NCBI GenBank assembly: GCA_933228675.1
Contig: OW121744.1
Location: 94,563,764-94,627,763, forward strand
Direction: 5' to 3'
Length of the DNA stretch: 64,000 bases
Source: Stomorhina lunata
Lineage: Eukaryota > Arthropoda > Insecta > Diptera > Rhiniidae
The notes under the pieces were generated by a model. It was not told the DNA's origin. It made no database searches and saw nothing but the letters and a program-made list of their open reading frames with translations. Numbering within the stretch: position 1 is the first letter of the stretch; each line of letters begins with the position of its first letter. A program made the position numbers and the translations under genes. Shown here in pieces: positions 48,340 through 58,729 of this stretch.

Positions 48340-48805
48340 TCTGGAGTCAAAAAAGTTCTTATACCAAATGAAAGCACAAGACTTTTTTTTATTGAAACCA
48401 CAAAAGCGTTTGGGTCTGGTAGGTGAAACTTTGGAGTTATAGCCTTTTGAACGTTGCAATTTTCTGTGTTGGATTTAAATGAAAAATTTTCGAAAACATA
48501 CTGAACCACACAATCTAAAATTTTAGTGAAATTTTGTATATACATTTCAGTGAAATTTTTGTATATATTTCCTAGCTCAAACAATTTAAATGGGTTTTTA
48601 AAATTTTAAATTTCGCTTTAGTTAGGATTTTGTGGCGGCCCAAAATCTGTACTTTTCAAGATTTTTTTCAAAACATACCTACTTTATATGCCTATAACTT
48701 TTGATACCAATATCAGATTTAACAAAACTAGGCTCATATTTCTCAAAAAGCATATCTTCCATTTTCTTTTCCCTTATCTTAAATGTGGATTATAGTGTTC
48801 GCATC
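48340..48805. repeat. Inverted repeat arm left of rosa mariner
   Basis: Blocks such as AAAGCGTTTGGGTCTGGTAG / ACTTTGGAGTTATAGCC and ATCTTAAATGTGGATTATAGTG reappear inverted at 50368-50575 (TAACTCTAAAGTTCCAGCCG, CCAAACGCTTTGG, ATAATCCATATTTAAGACAA). The left arm is longer because it holds extra sequence. The same family occurs at 25020-25180. Confidence 0.75.
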
Positions 48806-49063
48806 AAAATATAAAATTTAAAAAAGTGGGAGCATGATGGGATCGGAAAATAATAAACTTTTGGTAAAACTACTCACAATAATTCAGTGCAAATTTTTAT
48901 GTATAATATTTCTAAATTTTAAAGCAAAAAAAAATTCAAACGATTCATGGAAAAATTTAAAAAATTTGTACTAAAATAATATGAGTTCCTTTACAAAAAG
49001 CCTATTATTTCGCGATCCCTCCATGGGCGCACTTTTTTGAATTTTTTTATTTTGATTTTAATA

Positions 49064-50365
49064 TCGGGTGTTTTTTATTGAGGTATAGAACTTTAAGTTG
49101 GCATCACTTTTTTAACTGGCGGCCATTTTGTCAGCTGTCAAGTGATTAATATTTAGTTTGGTTTGCCATTTCATCGTGAACAGGTTGACAAAAGAACAAC
49201 GCTTGCAAATCGTGCAAATTTATTTCGAAAATAATGGTTCAGTTCGCGAAGTTTACCGCAAGCTCCGTCCATTTTATGGTCGACATAATCGTCCATCAGA
49301 GCAATTAATTCGGTTAACCATGGATCGTTTTTGCACTACGTTTACTCTATGTGATAATACGCATCCGCAGCGACGTCGAACAGTGCGCACCGAAGAAACA
49401 ATTGCCGGTGTAGAGCAAAGTGTTGAAGAGGACCCGAATGAATCGATTCGCCACTGTGCACAGCAATTGGAGCTTTGTCCATCAACTTTATGGAAGATTT
49501 TGCGCAAAGATCTTGGCTTGCGACCTTACAAGATCCAGCTTGTGCAAGAATTAAAGCCGCGAGACCATGCAATGCGTCGTGATTTTGGTGTATGGGCCGA
49601 AAATGAGATTGATCTCGATGCTGATTTTCATCGCAAAATTTTGTTCAGTGATGAGGCTCATTTTTGGTTGAATGGCTACGTCAACAAGCAAAATTGCCGC
49701 ATTTGGAGTGAAGAGAATCCACATGAGACCCTCGAGACGCCATTACATCCACAAAAACTGACTGTTTGGTGTGCTCTATGGGCTGGTGGAGTCATTGGGC
49801 CATACTTCTTCCGAAATAATGCTGGAGAGTCAGTTAACATAAATGGAGACCGGTATAGAGCCATGATAACCGACTATTTTGTTCCCCAATTGGATAGCAT
49901 GAATGTGGATGAGTTGTGGTTCCAACAAGACGGCGCTACATGCCACACAGCGCACGTCACAATTGATTTATTGAAAGAAACATTCGATGAGTGCATAATT
50001 TCGCGGAATGGACCTGTCAATTGGCCACCAAGATCGTGCGATTTGACACCACTGGATTATTTTCTTTGGGGATATGTGAAGTCGCTCGTCTACGCCAACA
50101 AACCAGAAACGTTAGGGGACTTGGAAGCCAACATTCGTGGCGTTATTGCCAACATACGGCCCCATGTTCGAAAAAGTAGTTGAAAATTGGACCTGTAGAA
50201 TTGGCTTTATTCGAGCCAGCCGCGGCGGCCACATGCCAGAAATCATATTTAAACATTAATGGCATAAAATTATCCTTCCAATAAAGCCAAATTGATGGAC
50301 ATTAAAACGATTTCCTTGTGTTTTATTTCAATTCGAAGTTCTATACCTCTAAAAAAAACACCCAT
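49064..50365 (+). mobile_element. rosa-type (DD41D) mariner element, near full length
   Basis: TA dinucleotides flank the element (49062-49063 and 50366-50367). The imperfect terminal repeats share GGGTGTTTTTT...AGGTATAGAACTT over about 30 bp. At 1302 bp it is standard mariner size. The single encoded transposase is damaged (see 49176-50259), so this copy is probably non-autonomous, although its ends could still be mobilised in trans. Confidence 0.88.
49176..50259 (+). pseudogene. rosa-type mariner transposase, start lost and frameshifted
   Basis: Cut-and-paste transposase of the Tc1/mariner superfamily. The frame is open from before 49176 to 50183. An N-terminal helix-turn-helix (about residues 5-50) and a second one (about 90-125) precede the catalytic part: FSDEAHF (first D), WFQQDGATCHT (second D) and SCDLTPLDYFLWG (third D). 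There are 41 residues between the second D and the D of TPLD, the DD41D spacing of the rosa family. Two lesions are visible. The initiator is GTG at 49176-49178, whereas the duplicate at 45279 has ATG. A CCCC run near 50160 carries one extra C, so the frame ends early; the homologous tail (ending RGGHMPEIIFK, stop 50257-50259) continues in the next frame. The catalytic core itself is uninterrupted. Confidence 0.88.
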
Positions 50366-50367
50366 TA

Positions 50368-50575
50368 CTATAATCCATATTTAAGACAAGGGTAAAGAAA
50401 ATGGAACTGTATTCTTATCCCTTAATTTCACATATCATACAAGAAAATATTGCAACTTTAAAATGGCGATAACTCTAAAGTTCCAGCCGCTAGGTCCAAA
50501 CGCTTTGGGGGTTTGAATACACTGGTCTAGTGCTTTCTATTCGTGTGGGAACTTACTTGACCCCAGAACATATTG
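50368..50575. repeat. Inverted repeat arm right of rosa mariner
   Basis: Inverse counterpart of blocks in 48340-48805. Together the two arms would place the mariner in the loop of a foldback structure. Confidence 0.72.
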
Positions 50576-50638
50576 TGTTTCATATCGTTATCATGGCAGT
50601 TTACTAACTAATTTACAAATATACAACTCGAATGTCCA

Positions 50639-50674
50639 TGCTTTCCATGTTTCGGCTGCGAAACATGGAAAGCA
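50639..50674. other. Perfect 16-bp hairpin, 4-base loop
   Basis: TGCTTTCCATGTTTCG, loop GCTG, then the exact reverse complement of the first arm. It is not part of a longer palindromic array. It could be a transposon-derived palindrome or a structured RNA. Confidence 0.85.
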
Positions 50675-50689
50675 CAAATGCCATCGCCA

Positions 50690-51690
50690 AATCCATAATA
50701 TATGGTGACCGAATCACATAAGAAATGAAGATGAATAAACGCGACAAACCAAATCCCTAATTCTATAGATTGCTCGACAAGCGCTCCCTTGGAGTCCACA
50801 GGGAAGCGGCCGTCATGTTGGTTCACCTGCTAGAACATGGAAAAGATCAATTGATACTGAGTTGCAAGCAGGAAACTATTCATGGAATGACGAATTAGGT
50901 ATTCGCAATAGAGGATGGAGCTTGTTATAGGCAAATCAATTCTTACTTACGGAAAAATCTTAATATATGATTTCCGAATTGTATACGAAATAAAGATCTA
51001 CTGAAAAAATATTCGTTCATCTGCTAGAACGGGGAGAAGGTCATTTAAGGCGGAGTTGTAGAGTCTGACATGAGAGGACTTATGATATATGATGGTTGAG
51101 TCGCATAAAAAAGACCTCAGGAAAGAAGCCATCGTGGTGGTGCAGCTACTAGAACACGGAGATGGTCAACTAAAGTGGAGTTGCAAGCAGCAAATTATAC
51201 ATGTAATGACGTATACCTAACATCTCGCAAGAGAGTCCGATATAAGATGATAATTAATCAATTGAAGCATAGCCGCGAATAACGTTTTAAAAGCCGATTT
51301 TTACAAAACCTGTTTTTTTTTTGCAGATAACAGTTAACTTCAATCTTTACGTTACTCAATCACCAAATCTGAAAAAATTATGCACCTTGTCGCTATCAAA
51401 ATACAATTATAATTTCAATTTTGTCGCTTACAACTTTATTCGCGGCAATGCTTCAATTATTAAGAAGTGAAGATCCACTAAACACGACAAACTAAATCCC
51501 TGCTTCTGTAAAGGTATATCAGCGGAAATGGCGGTGAATAGGTCAAACATTTTGAAGGCCAAATATCATAATTGATCGACAAGGGCTTCTATATAAAAAT
51601 GAGGGAAGAGGCCGTCGTGTTGGTGAATCTGATAAAAAGAACGTGGGGAAGCGCTTCCTAGAAAAAGAGTCGTCAAATTAAAAAGAGCGG
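50690..51690. repeat. Degenerate repeats with GAAGCGGCCGTCATGTTGGT-like block
   Basis: Four imperfect units occur around 50700-50890, 50960-51090, 51090-51200 and 51470-51690. They share (GGGA)AGAGGCCGTCGTGTTGGT, CTGCTAGAACACGGAGA(T/A)GG and GGAGTTGCAAGCAG. They lie just beyond the RNase H-like pseudogene on its 3' side, so they may be the repeated 3' region of that retrotransposon. Confidence 0.65.
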
Positions 51691-52566
51691 GCAGTGGCAG
51701 TAAAAATGAGTTACTGTCTCCTCCTCCCCGATGTTGTGATAATTACGATAGTATTCGTAGTATTGAAGGTAAAGTCTTCTGGCATGCAACCCAATAACGC
51801 AGTTGCCTGTTAAGGTTGAGATTAGCTTGTGGAGACGGTGGCGAGATAGACTTGATATTGAACAAGTAGTTTCAATGGACTAGGTGTTCTGCGCTGACCC
51901 ATGAAGAGATTGCCTAATACTGATTTGCAGGCGGTCAGCGGTAAGCTCGTAAATTTGTCGATGTTATCCGGACTCAAGCTTCTCCGCAGGTATATAGTTG
52001 TACCCTGGTGCCCAGAAAAGTTGTATATTGCAATGTCTCGAAATCTCGTTAAGAGATGCCTGTTATTCTCGAGTAAGAACAGATGTCGTGTAGATATTAG
52101 ATAGGGATTTTATGACAGCCGGACTGTCGATACTGAAACGAATATCTCTGTCGTATATTCTGTGGTATCTTAACCATTTTACTGCTTTGTATATGGTCGA
52201 TTTCTCAGATTGAAGAATACTATATAGATTAGGAAGCCTAAACTATATAGATTAGGAAGCCTAAAACAAATTTCCTTCCCAACACCCATGGATTCGTCTG
52301 TATATACCTCCAGACATCCGTTATCATGGAATGAGGGGTAAGATTTATCAAAGAGAGGGGAGTATATGCAGAATCTCAATGTTGTCAGGGATATTAGTGA
52401 CTTTATCCGGAATAGTGAAGTGTGCTATCTGTAAGTGGGACCAGGTTTTGATAGTGCTTAGTCGGACAGTCGAATTAAAAGCAATTTGTTGCGCCATTAG
52501 TTTGACTGGGAGCCAGTTATGCATGACAAAGAGTGCCTTAGATAGCGTAGTTCTTAAGGCAACAGT
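51650..52566 (-). pseudogene. Non-LTR retrotransposon RNase H region (broken)
   Basis: Read on the minus strand from 52566 down. First comes a linker region (VALRTTLSKAL..., LMAQQIAFNSTVRL) typical of the segment between reverse transcriptase and RNase H. Next are RNase H landmarks: GCLEVYTDES near 52290-52315 (first catalytic Asp), FSIDSPAVIKS near 52110-52135 (third motif) and LFWAPGY near 51995-52020 (WVPGH-like block). A decayed cysteine-rich tail (HFYCHCPLF) lies near 51680-51715. RNase H removes RNA from the RNA-DNA hybrid during retrotransposition. Stops and frameshifts interrupt every frame, so it is inactive. The plus-strand frames at 51901-52104 and 52331-52783 are shadows of it. 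Jockey or R1-like; clade uncertain. Confidence 0.7.
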
Positions 52567-52645
52567 AAGGTTTTATTCGCATATTCTCCAATTTCGTAGT
52601 CCAAGATTTGAAACATTTTCTTCTACTGGTCTTTTCATCAAAGCT
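52565..52645 (-). pseudogene. Non-LTR retrotransposon C-terminal scrap
   Basis: The minus strand reads RPVEENVSNLGLRNWRI and then a stop. It is the third copy of the fragment at 45704-45795 and 46590-46680, here joined directly to the RNase H pseudogene, so two unrelated retroelement remains are fused. Confidence 0.6.
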
Positions 52646-53576
52646 TCTAAACTATTGCCTTGCCTGATTCCTCGTTCAGTTATGAAGAACTCCGATAAGC
52701 TTTTGCCTAATTTTACTAATAAGGTTATCTTAGTTGATGTCATCATGTGTAACCTTATTAGCTTCGTAGGGTTGCCAAACTAGGACATTGCTTTGAACCA
52801 CTTCGTTCGTATCACAACTCATAATTTGCTGGAAGTTTATGATTCTTGTTTGTATAAGTAACTATAGGAGACGCCCGAAATAATGCTACCAATAGCACCA
52901 ATTTCAATAGAATGTAAAGTTGTTTAATGTTTTTACCTCGCTCCATTTGCTAGGTACCCAAAAATATCATCTGAATTTATAGTAAAAAAGTCAATTCAAA
53001 CTGAATTAAACCATTTCTGAAGATCATTATTAGGGGGCGAAAAAAAGTCATGATTCCGAAAAGGTATTTTTATGTGACTGATGATTTTAGAAGGGAATTG
53101 TTCATACGAACTTTTAACATCTAATGAGAAGATTTAGACTGATATCTTTATATAAGAAATTTAAGACAAGCCACTTATAGAATACATTCGGATTTTATTA
53201 TCAGGCGTAATATGACATTTATAACTGATCCTGATTCAATAATTTTAATGGATCTACCATATATTCCGGACATATCAGCTTCAGATGATCATTTGTTTCA
53301 ATTTCTATAGGACTCCCTTAAGGTTGTAAGATTTTAATTCCGTAGAGACATGCAAAACTTAATGAAACAGTCCTTTCCTCAGAAAACCAATATGAGTCTT
53401 TTCACTCCACTGCACGATTAAAATGATCATTTATGATATCACTTATGAGTCAAAAATGATTTTTTTGTGTGATAAATTGTAACCATATGCGACTCTTCAA
53501 AAAGAATCTTTAATAACTCATTTTTCTGATTAGAATATGACTGCACAATTATTAATTATTACAGAAATTGATGTTG
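52646..53576. other. Spacer, no gene seen
   Basis: Moderately AT-rich sequence without a recognised family or open frame of note. Confidence 0.5.
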
Positions 53577-53662
53577 CCAAGACCGAGGATCGAACCTAGG
53601 CTGCCGAATATGATATCTTATGCTTAGTAGTCGATGTGCTAACCAACTAAGCCACATCACCC
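53577..53662 (-). other. tRNA-like segment
   Basis: The minus strand reads GTGGCTTAGTTGGTTAGCAC (A-box-like) and then CCTAGGTTCGATCCTCGG (B-box-like) with an enlarged middle. The acceptor arms do not pair convincingly. Best explained as a SINE head or tRNA pseudogene. It is a different sequence from the tRNA-like segments at 44.9-46.3 kb. Confidence 0.6.
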
Positions 53663-54898
53663 ATAATGAGATACGAGTCTTTTTGTGACATTTTTTTTTA
53701 TCACCAACAAAACGCACATTTTGCAAGATTTTTTGTGCTATTTTTAACTAGTCGCTTGCTAAGCGTCTATGAGTCTTTTTGTACACTATTTTGATCACCA
53801 AACTGATTAATCTATTTTTTGATTATCTATACGAATGCCAAAAGACTGATATTGTCATCAACAGTCTCCCAATTGCTAGCTGGGTTTTGACAAATTTTGC
53901 CCGAGATTTATACTACATACATACTCAAGTTAAGGCCTGGGACTAGTAATCCCGAATATAAGGCTAAACTAAACAAAAGTGTTTAAATTCTGTTAAATTA
54001 TACCTTCCAAATCCTCTTCAAAATTCATATTTCTATGCCCTTACCTAAACCTAGCTAAGACCACGTGCCGGTCTACTGTTTCACAACTACGTACGTGTTT
54101 GGCTTTGAAGTACAATTATTAAGAGTCTGGGCCTTATTTGTGATTTAAGGGTATTTTTTGTTAAGTAGGACTTTCTTGTTGCACAAACGTACACATGTGT
54201 GCGTAAGTGGCAGTTGGTGGTGGTGGTAGTAGAGATGTAGATGGTGCCAGAGCTCTTGAAAATTGCATTGCCCTGCAATTCACTTTATCCACGCATATGT
54301 TTAAGCTCTTTTTGTGAATGTGACATGTACTATGGGTATAGATTTTACCCTTATTATTGCATTTGCTTGTTAGTTTAAGATGTTCTCCACCAGGCACTTG
54401 TTGGCTGTTAATTATTGAAGTTATTTGTGGAAAAGAAGAAAAAAATATATTTAAAATTAAAATTTATTTACGCAATTTGTAGAGACATGACTTAAAAAAA
54501 ATATTAAAGCATAAATCTTTTGAAAGCACTTAGAGGGAGAAATATTTCAAATAATTTAAATAAAAGAAGCACATATTTTGTGTATCAAACAAGCAGCTAG
54601 AGAAAGAGTGAAAACAAGGCAAAAGGAACCGACAAAGGAAAAAAGTGACTCAAATATGTAGTTCCACACTTTAGATAAGAGGGGTAAAGTGGATTTTTTA
54701 TATAAAAATACTTGATATAAATAAAAGATTCGATTTCCATTTTTTTTTGAAATCATATGCATTTCTCTTAGATACCAAAATACGCAATTATAAACATAGT
54801 TCGTTATAACCGTGCTTAACTGTTAAGGTTATGAATTTTAGTTTTGTTGTTACATTTTGCAAAAAAAAAAAGCTTACTTTGTAATAATATTATCATAG
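53663..54898. other. Spacer, no gene seen
   Basis: AT-rich sequence with a GGTGGTGGTGGTAG stretch near 54215-54228. The minus-strand frames here (54087-54397, 54556-54762) show no recognisable domains. Confidence 0.5.
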
Positions 54899-56576
54899 AT
54901 GGGCACTTTGCAGTACCAGTACTTTTTCAGTATTTTTTTTTCTTTTACTGATTACTGAAAGAAAAAATCAGTATTCAGTAATTTTTACTGATTACTGAAA
55001 AAAAATTCAGTATTCAGTAAATTTTACTGATTACTGAAAAACAATTTCAGTAATCAGTAAATTTTACTGATTACTGAAAAAAATTTTCAGTATTCAGTAA
55101 ATTTTACTGATTACTGAAAAAAAATTTCAGTACTCAATAAATTTTACTGATTACTGAAAATAATTTCAGTAATCAGTTAATTTTACTGAATACTGAAAAA
55201 AAATCAGTAATACTGATTATTGAATGCAGTATCCGGTGGTTTTGATTATATAATTAAAAAAACAAGAACTAAACTACACAACAAATTAACATATTTTGAA
55301 AAGTGCAAGGCCGTGACTATATGGGTCCTATTCTACTGTCGAATTGTAGTAAAACCCTATACTCAGTTTGTCTAGTTTAGTGACCTTTTTTTATGGGCCA
55401 CCAAAGTTTCCCAATATTAGCATGATACCAAAAAAAAAATCAGTTTTTCCAAATTGCTAATCAACACTTAAAAATATCGCTTTACTATGTTGGGAAATAT
55501 GTAGCCAAGAAATAAAAATAAAATTTTATGATGTCTTTTTTAAAAATGTTCAAGAAAAAATTTTTTTATCATAACTTTTTTGAAATCCTGATTTTTCACA
55601 CGTTATATTTTGTAAAATTATAGCCACCATAAAACTAAACAACTTTTGTGAACACACCAGCATAATCTAAACGTGTTTAGATACCAAAAAAGGTCATAAA
55701 CTCCCTTGTGCATACAAACAGAGGTTCCAAGTTCGATTCCCGGCCACACCAGTATTAGCCTATGTTTAACTTTTCTAACTAATGCATTTGCCGTTAGGAA
55801 CCAGAGTTAAAATGTAGCTCAATGAGTCTAAAAATAGAATCGGATGCAGCTCATTGTCTGAGAGAAGTACCCCTTGTTTCAATTGTAATGCTGTGGAAAT
55901 TTTCTTTGTATGTACTCAAGTCCCTAATTTTCTGCAATTGGTAAGTACCTACTTACCTCCAATGATGTCGTTAATGTAACGATTTAAACAGCTAATGAGT
56001 AAGAAGTTCCTATTCAGTATTTTAGCTGTTTGTCTTATAACTTGGCAATTAAAAGTTTTGCTGGGTTATTTTACTCCCTATTTGTAACATAATAAGGCAA
56101 GTACCATATATGGGCTTTTTGTATTACCATTACTTACTAAGTCCTTGTCTACAATGACATTTCTGTGTTAAAATAAAAAAGTTTTTTTTTTTTAATTTTT
56201 GCTGAAAAACTACAGATACTGCAATCTAATCATTAAGCAGTAAAATATACTGATTACTGAATTTATTTGCAGTAATCAGTAAAATTTACTGATTACTGAA
56301 TTTTTTTTTCAGTTATCAGTAAAATTCTGAAACTGAAAGTTTTGTTCAGTAATCAGTAAAATATACTGAATACTGAACATTTTTTTCAGTAATCGGGAAA
56401 TTTTACTGATTACTGAAATTTTTCTTCAGTAATCAGTAAAATTTACTGAATACTGAAAAAAGTTTTCAGTATTCAGTAAAATTTACTGAATACTGATTTT
56501 TTGTTTCAGTAATCAGTAAACATTTACTGATTACTGAAACCCTTACTGCAGTAAAAAAGTAATGCAGTATGCCCAT
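54899..56576. mobile_element. Foldback-type element with tandem subrepeats
   Basis: Outer ends are inverted (ATGGGCACTTTGCAGTA left; TGCAGTATGCCCAT right). Inside each end lie tandem palindromic subrepeats of about 40 bp containing TTTACTGATTACTGAAAAA and TTCAGTAATCAGTAAA, at 54930-55215 and 56225-56545. The roughly 1-kb centre encodes nothing recognisable. It holds a tRNA-B-box-like GTTCGATTCCCGG (near 55731) and a MITE right end (56052-56065). Tandem subrepeats in long inverted ends are typical of foldback elements. No clear target duplication is visible. Confidence 0.78.
55925..56065 (+). mobile_element. MITE-like fragment inside foldback element
   Basis: TGCAATTGGTAAGTAC...AACAGCTAA...AGTAAG and the terminal AAAGTTTTGCTGGG match (inverted) the subterminal and terminal parts of the left-type ends at 44680 and 46001. 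Confidence 0.72.
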
Positions 56577-56579
56577 GTA

Positions 56580-57453
56580 TGAATATTATACTATTTTATA
56601 TATTTCTCATTTTAGATTTGTTATAAATTAATCATTTTTATTACAAAGTTTAAACCAATTAAGCGCAACATCCCGCAGTTTTCAAATTGTTCACAACATG
56701 AGGAAATTCTAGCTTCTACTTGTATATAATATTAATAAATAAAAACATACTTTACATAAAATTCATATGAAAAATATACATAGAGTCTAGACGATATTTT
56801 AATAAAAATAAAATTTTAAATATAGTAACAGATTTAAAATATACAACCTTTTAGTTAAGTACGAGTAGTAATTTAAATAAATGGATTTATTGGAGCAAAG
56901 TCGACTTAAAGCAGAAGTTGAATTTCAATAGTTTCAAAGTTTCAGTTCTGCTAAGTGAAGGCTTGGAAAAGAGTTTTAGTCTATGAAGTCCATTTTGATA
57001 TTACTGAAGCTAACTAAAATCATGTTTCTATCTCCGACGTTTAAGTCTTCTCCTGTACCCTAGGGCATACTCATAGCTTTTGTGAAAAACGATTTTTCTT
57101 GATACTGCATGACTTTATCTAACCCTCTGCGGCTAACGTGTAGTCCAGCAGACACTAGCAAAATCAAATTTTTTCACATAAAATCCATGACATGCCAATA
57201 AATAAAATATAATTCAAATTTTTGCTTTGAATTAAATAAAAATAATTTTATATATAACGACTTACAAATATAAACAATAAACTAAAATGATTTTATTAGT
57301 TTTCCAGAGCCAAGGAAATGATGTCTGGTAGTCTACCAAGTCATTAGAATTGTGCGAGCTTTATCAAATCAGTCGTAGGGGGCTAATTCAATGTAATGGC
57401 CACACAGATCACCGACCATGCATATATGATGGTTCTCATTTATTTATTTAATA
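56580..57453. other. Spacer, no gene seen
   Basis: AT-rich sequence without recognised features. Confidence 0.5.
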
Positions 57454-57455
57454 TA

Positions 57456-58374
57456 TCGGGTGGTTAAATTTCAAGGGCCGATGTTGATTTTGAATAAAAC
57501 ACAAACTATTTAGGAAATTATTGTAATTTTATTTTATTGTGATGTACTGGTATTACTCAATTATGTATGGATCAAAATATCGGCTAAATGGGCGCCGCGA
57601 CCACAGCAACACACCTCCATCCGATGGTCCAAATTTACGATGACCCTGAGGCATAATGGAGGTTCTATGCCGTTAATGTGATGAATTATCTCATCCTTTA
57701 GCTCCTGAATTGTTGCTGGAATATTGACGTACACCTTTTCTTTCAAGTAACCCCAAAGAAAAAAGTCCAACGGTGTCAAATCACATGATCTTGGCGGCGA
57801 ATTGACATCGCCATTACGTGAGATAACACGGCCATTGAATTTGTTGCGCAAAAGAGCCATTGTTTCGTTAGCTGTGTGGCAAGTGGCACCGTCCTGCTGA
57901 AACCACATATCGTCCACGTCCATATCTTCCAATTCGGGCCATAAAAAGTTCGTTATCATCTCACGATAGCGAACACCATTCACAGTAACTGCCTGACCGG
58001 CCTCAGCTACACTATCGCGAACAGCAGCAATATTTTCTGCAGTACGAGCTGTACAAGCATGCACTGGTATTCTCACATCTTCTACAGACCCGGTTTGCTC
58101 GAATTTTTCCACGATTTTTGCGATTGTACGCAAATTTTATACGATCAAATTGACAAAAAAAAAATCACGAAGTGCGCGATATGCATTTTGATTTGAACGC
58201 CCATTTTCATAATAAGTCTGGATAACTTTTACACGTTGTTGGATTGTGTATCTCTCCATGGTTCAAATTGAGTAAGACTGAAATAGAGAAATGTCAAATA
58301 AAATTTGGAAAAAAAAACTTGGCGTTTACGTGTGGTTCACATTCAACATCGGCCCTTACAATTTAACCACCCTT
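57456..58374 (-). mobile_element. Internally deleted rosa-type mariner
   Basis: Flanked by TA (57454-57455 and 58375-58376). Terminal repeats of about 32 bp share GGGTGGTTAAATT and AAGGGCCGATGTTGA. The length is 919 bp against about 1.3 kb for a full mariner, the difference being a central deletion in the transposase gene. The terminal repeats differ from those at 49064-50365, so it is a separate subfamily. Confidence 0.88.
57561..58259 (-). pseudogene. rosa-type mariner transposase, internal deletion and frameshift
   Basis: The original start is ATG at 58257-58259 (MERYTIQQRVKVIQ). The frame is broken near 58140-58160 beside a T run, after which it continues as RTIAKIVEKFEQTGSVEDV (first helix-turn-helix end and linker). 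At RDSVAEAGQAVTVNG the sequence jumps from the second DNA-binding region straight to the segment before the second catalytic aspartate, so most of the second helix-turn-helix and the first catalytic D (SDEAHF region) are missing. The rest is preserved: WFQQDGATCHT and SCDLTPLDFFLWG with DD41D spacing, and the C-terminal HLADIL tail. A normally conserved W in NWPPRSCD is S. It cannot be catalytic, but the inverted repeats may be mobilised in trans. Confidence 0.88.
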
Positions 58375-58376
58375 TA

Positions 58377-58729
58377 CAATACAAAGAAAATTTATATTTT
58401 ATTTATTTTCCGCAAGGGCTGACGAAGATCGTGTTTCGATGTAGTGTAACAGATCAGAGTCTCTGGCGGAAATCGAACCCAAAGGTTATCATTTATCCTT
58501 TGAGATTTGGGTAAATAAGTAACTATATGACTTTATTGCATTTCAAAATACATATATTTTAAAGATTATTACACATTTTTATACCACAGAACTTATTTTT
58601 GAAACACATTTTCCGACTTGAATGATATACCGCCAAAAATCAGGGCCCGAAAACTTTAACCTAGGAATTGATTTATCATTTTCGGAAATAAAAAATAATA
58701 ATCTCAGATCTATACTTAGACGCCTTGAC
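58377..58729. other. Spacer, no gene seen
   Basis: Short AT-rich stretch. The open frame at 58305-58514 overlaps the mariner end and is not supported. Confidence 0.5.

Noticed and set aside
49274..49572. Minus-strand open frames within the mariner
   Set aside because: Antisense shadows of the transposase frame, which carries the catalytic motifs.
52331..52783. 150-codon plus-strand open frame
   Set aside because: It is the antisense shadow of the decayed non-LTR linker and RNase H region, whose motifs read on the minus strand.
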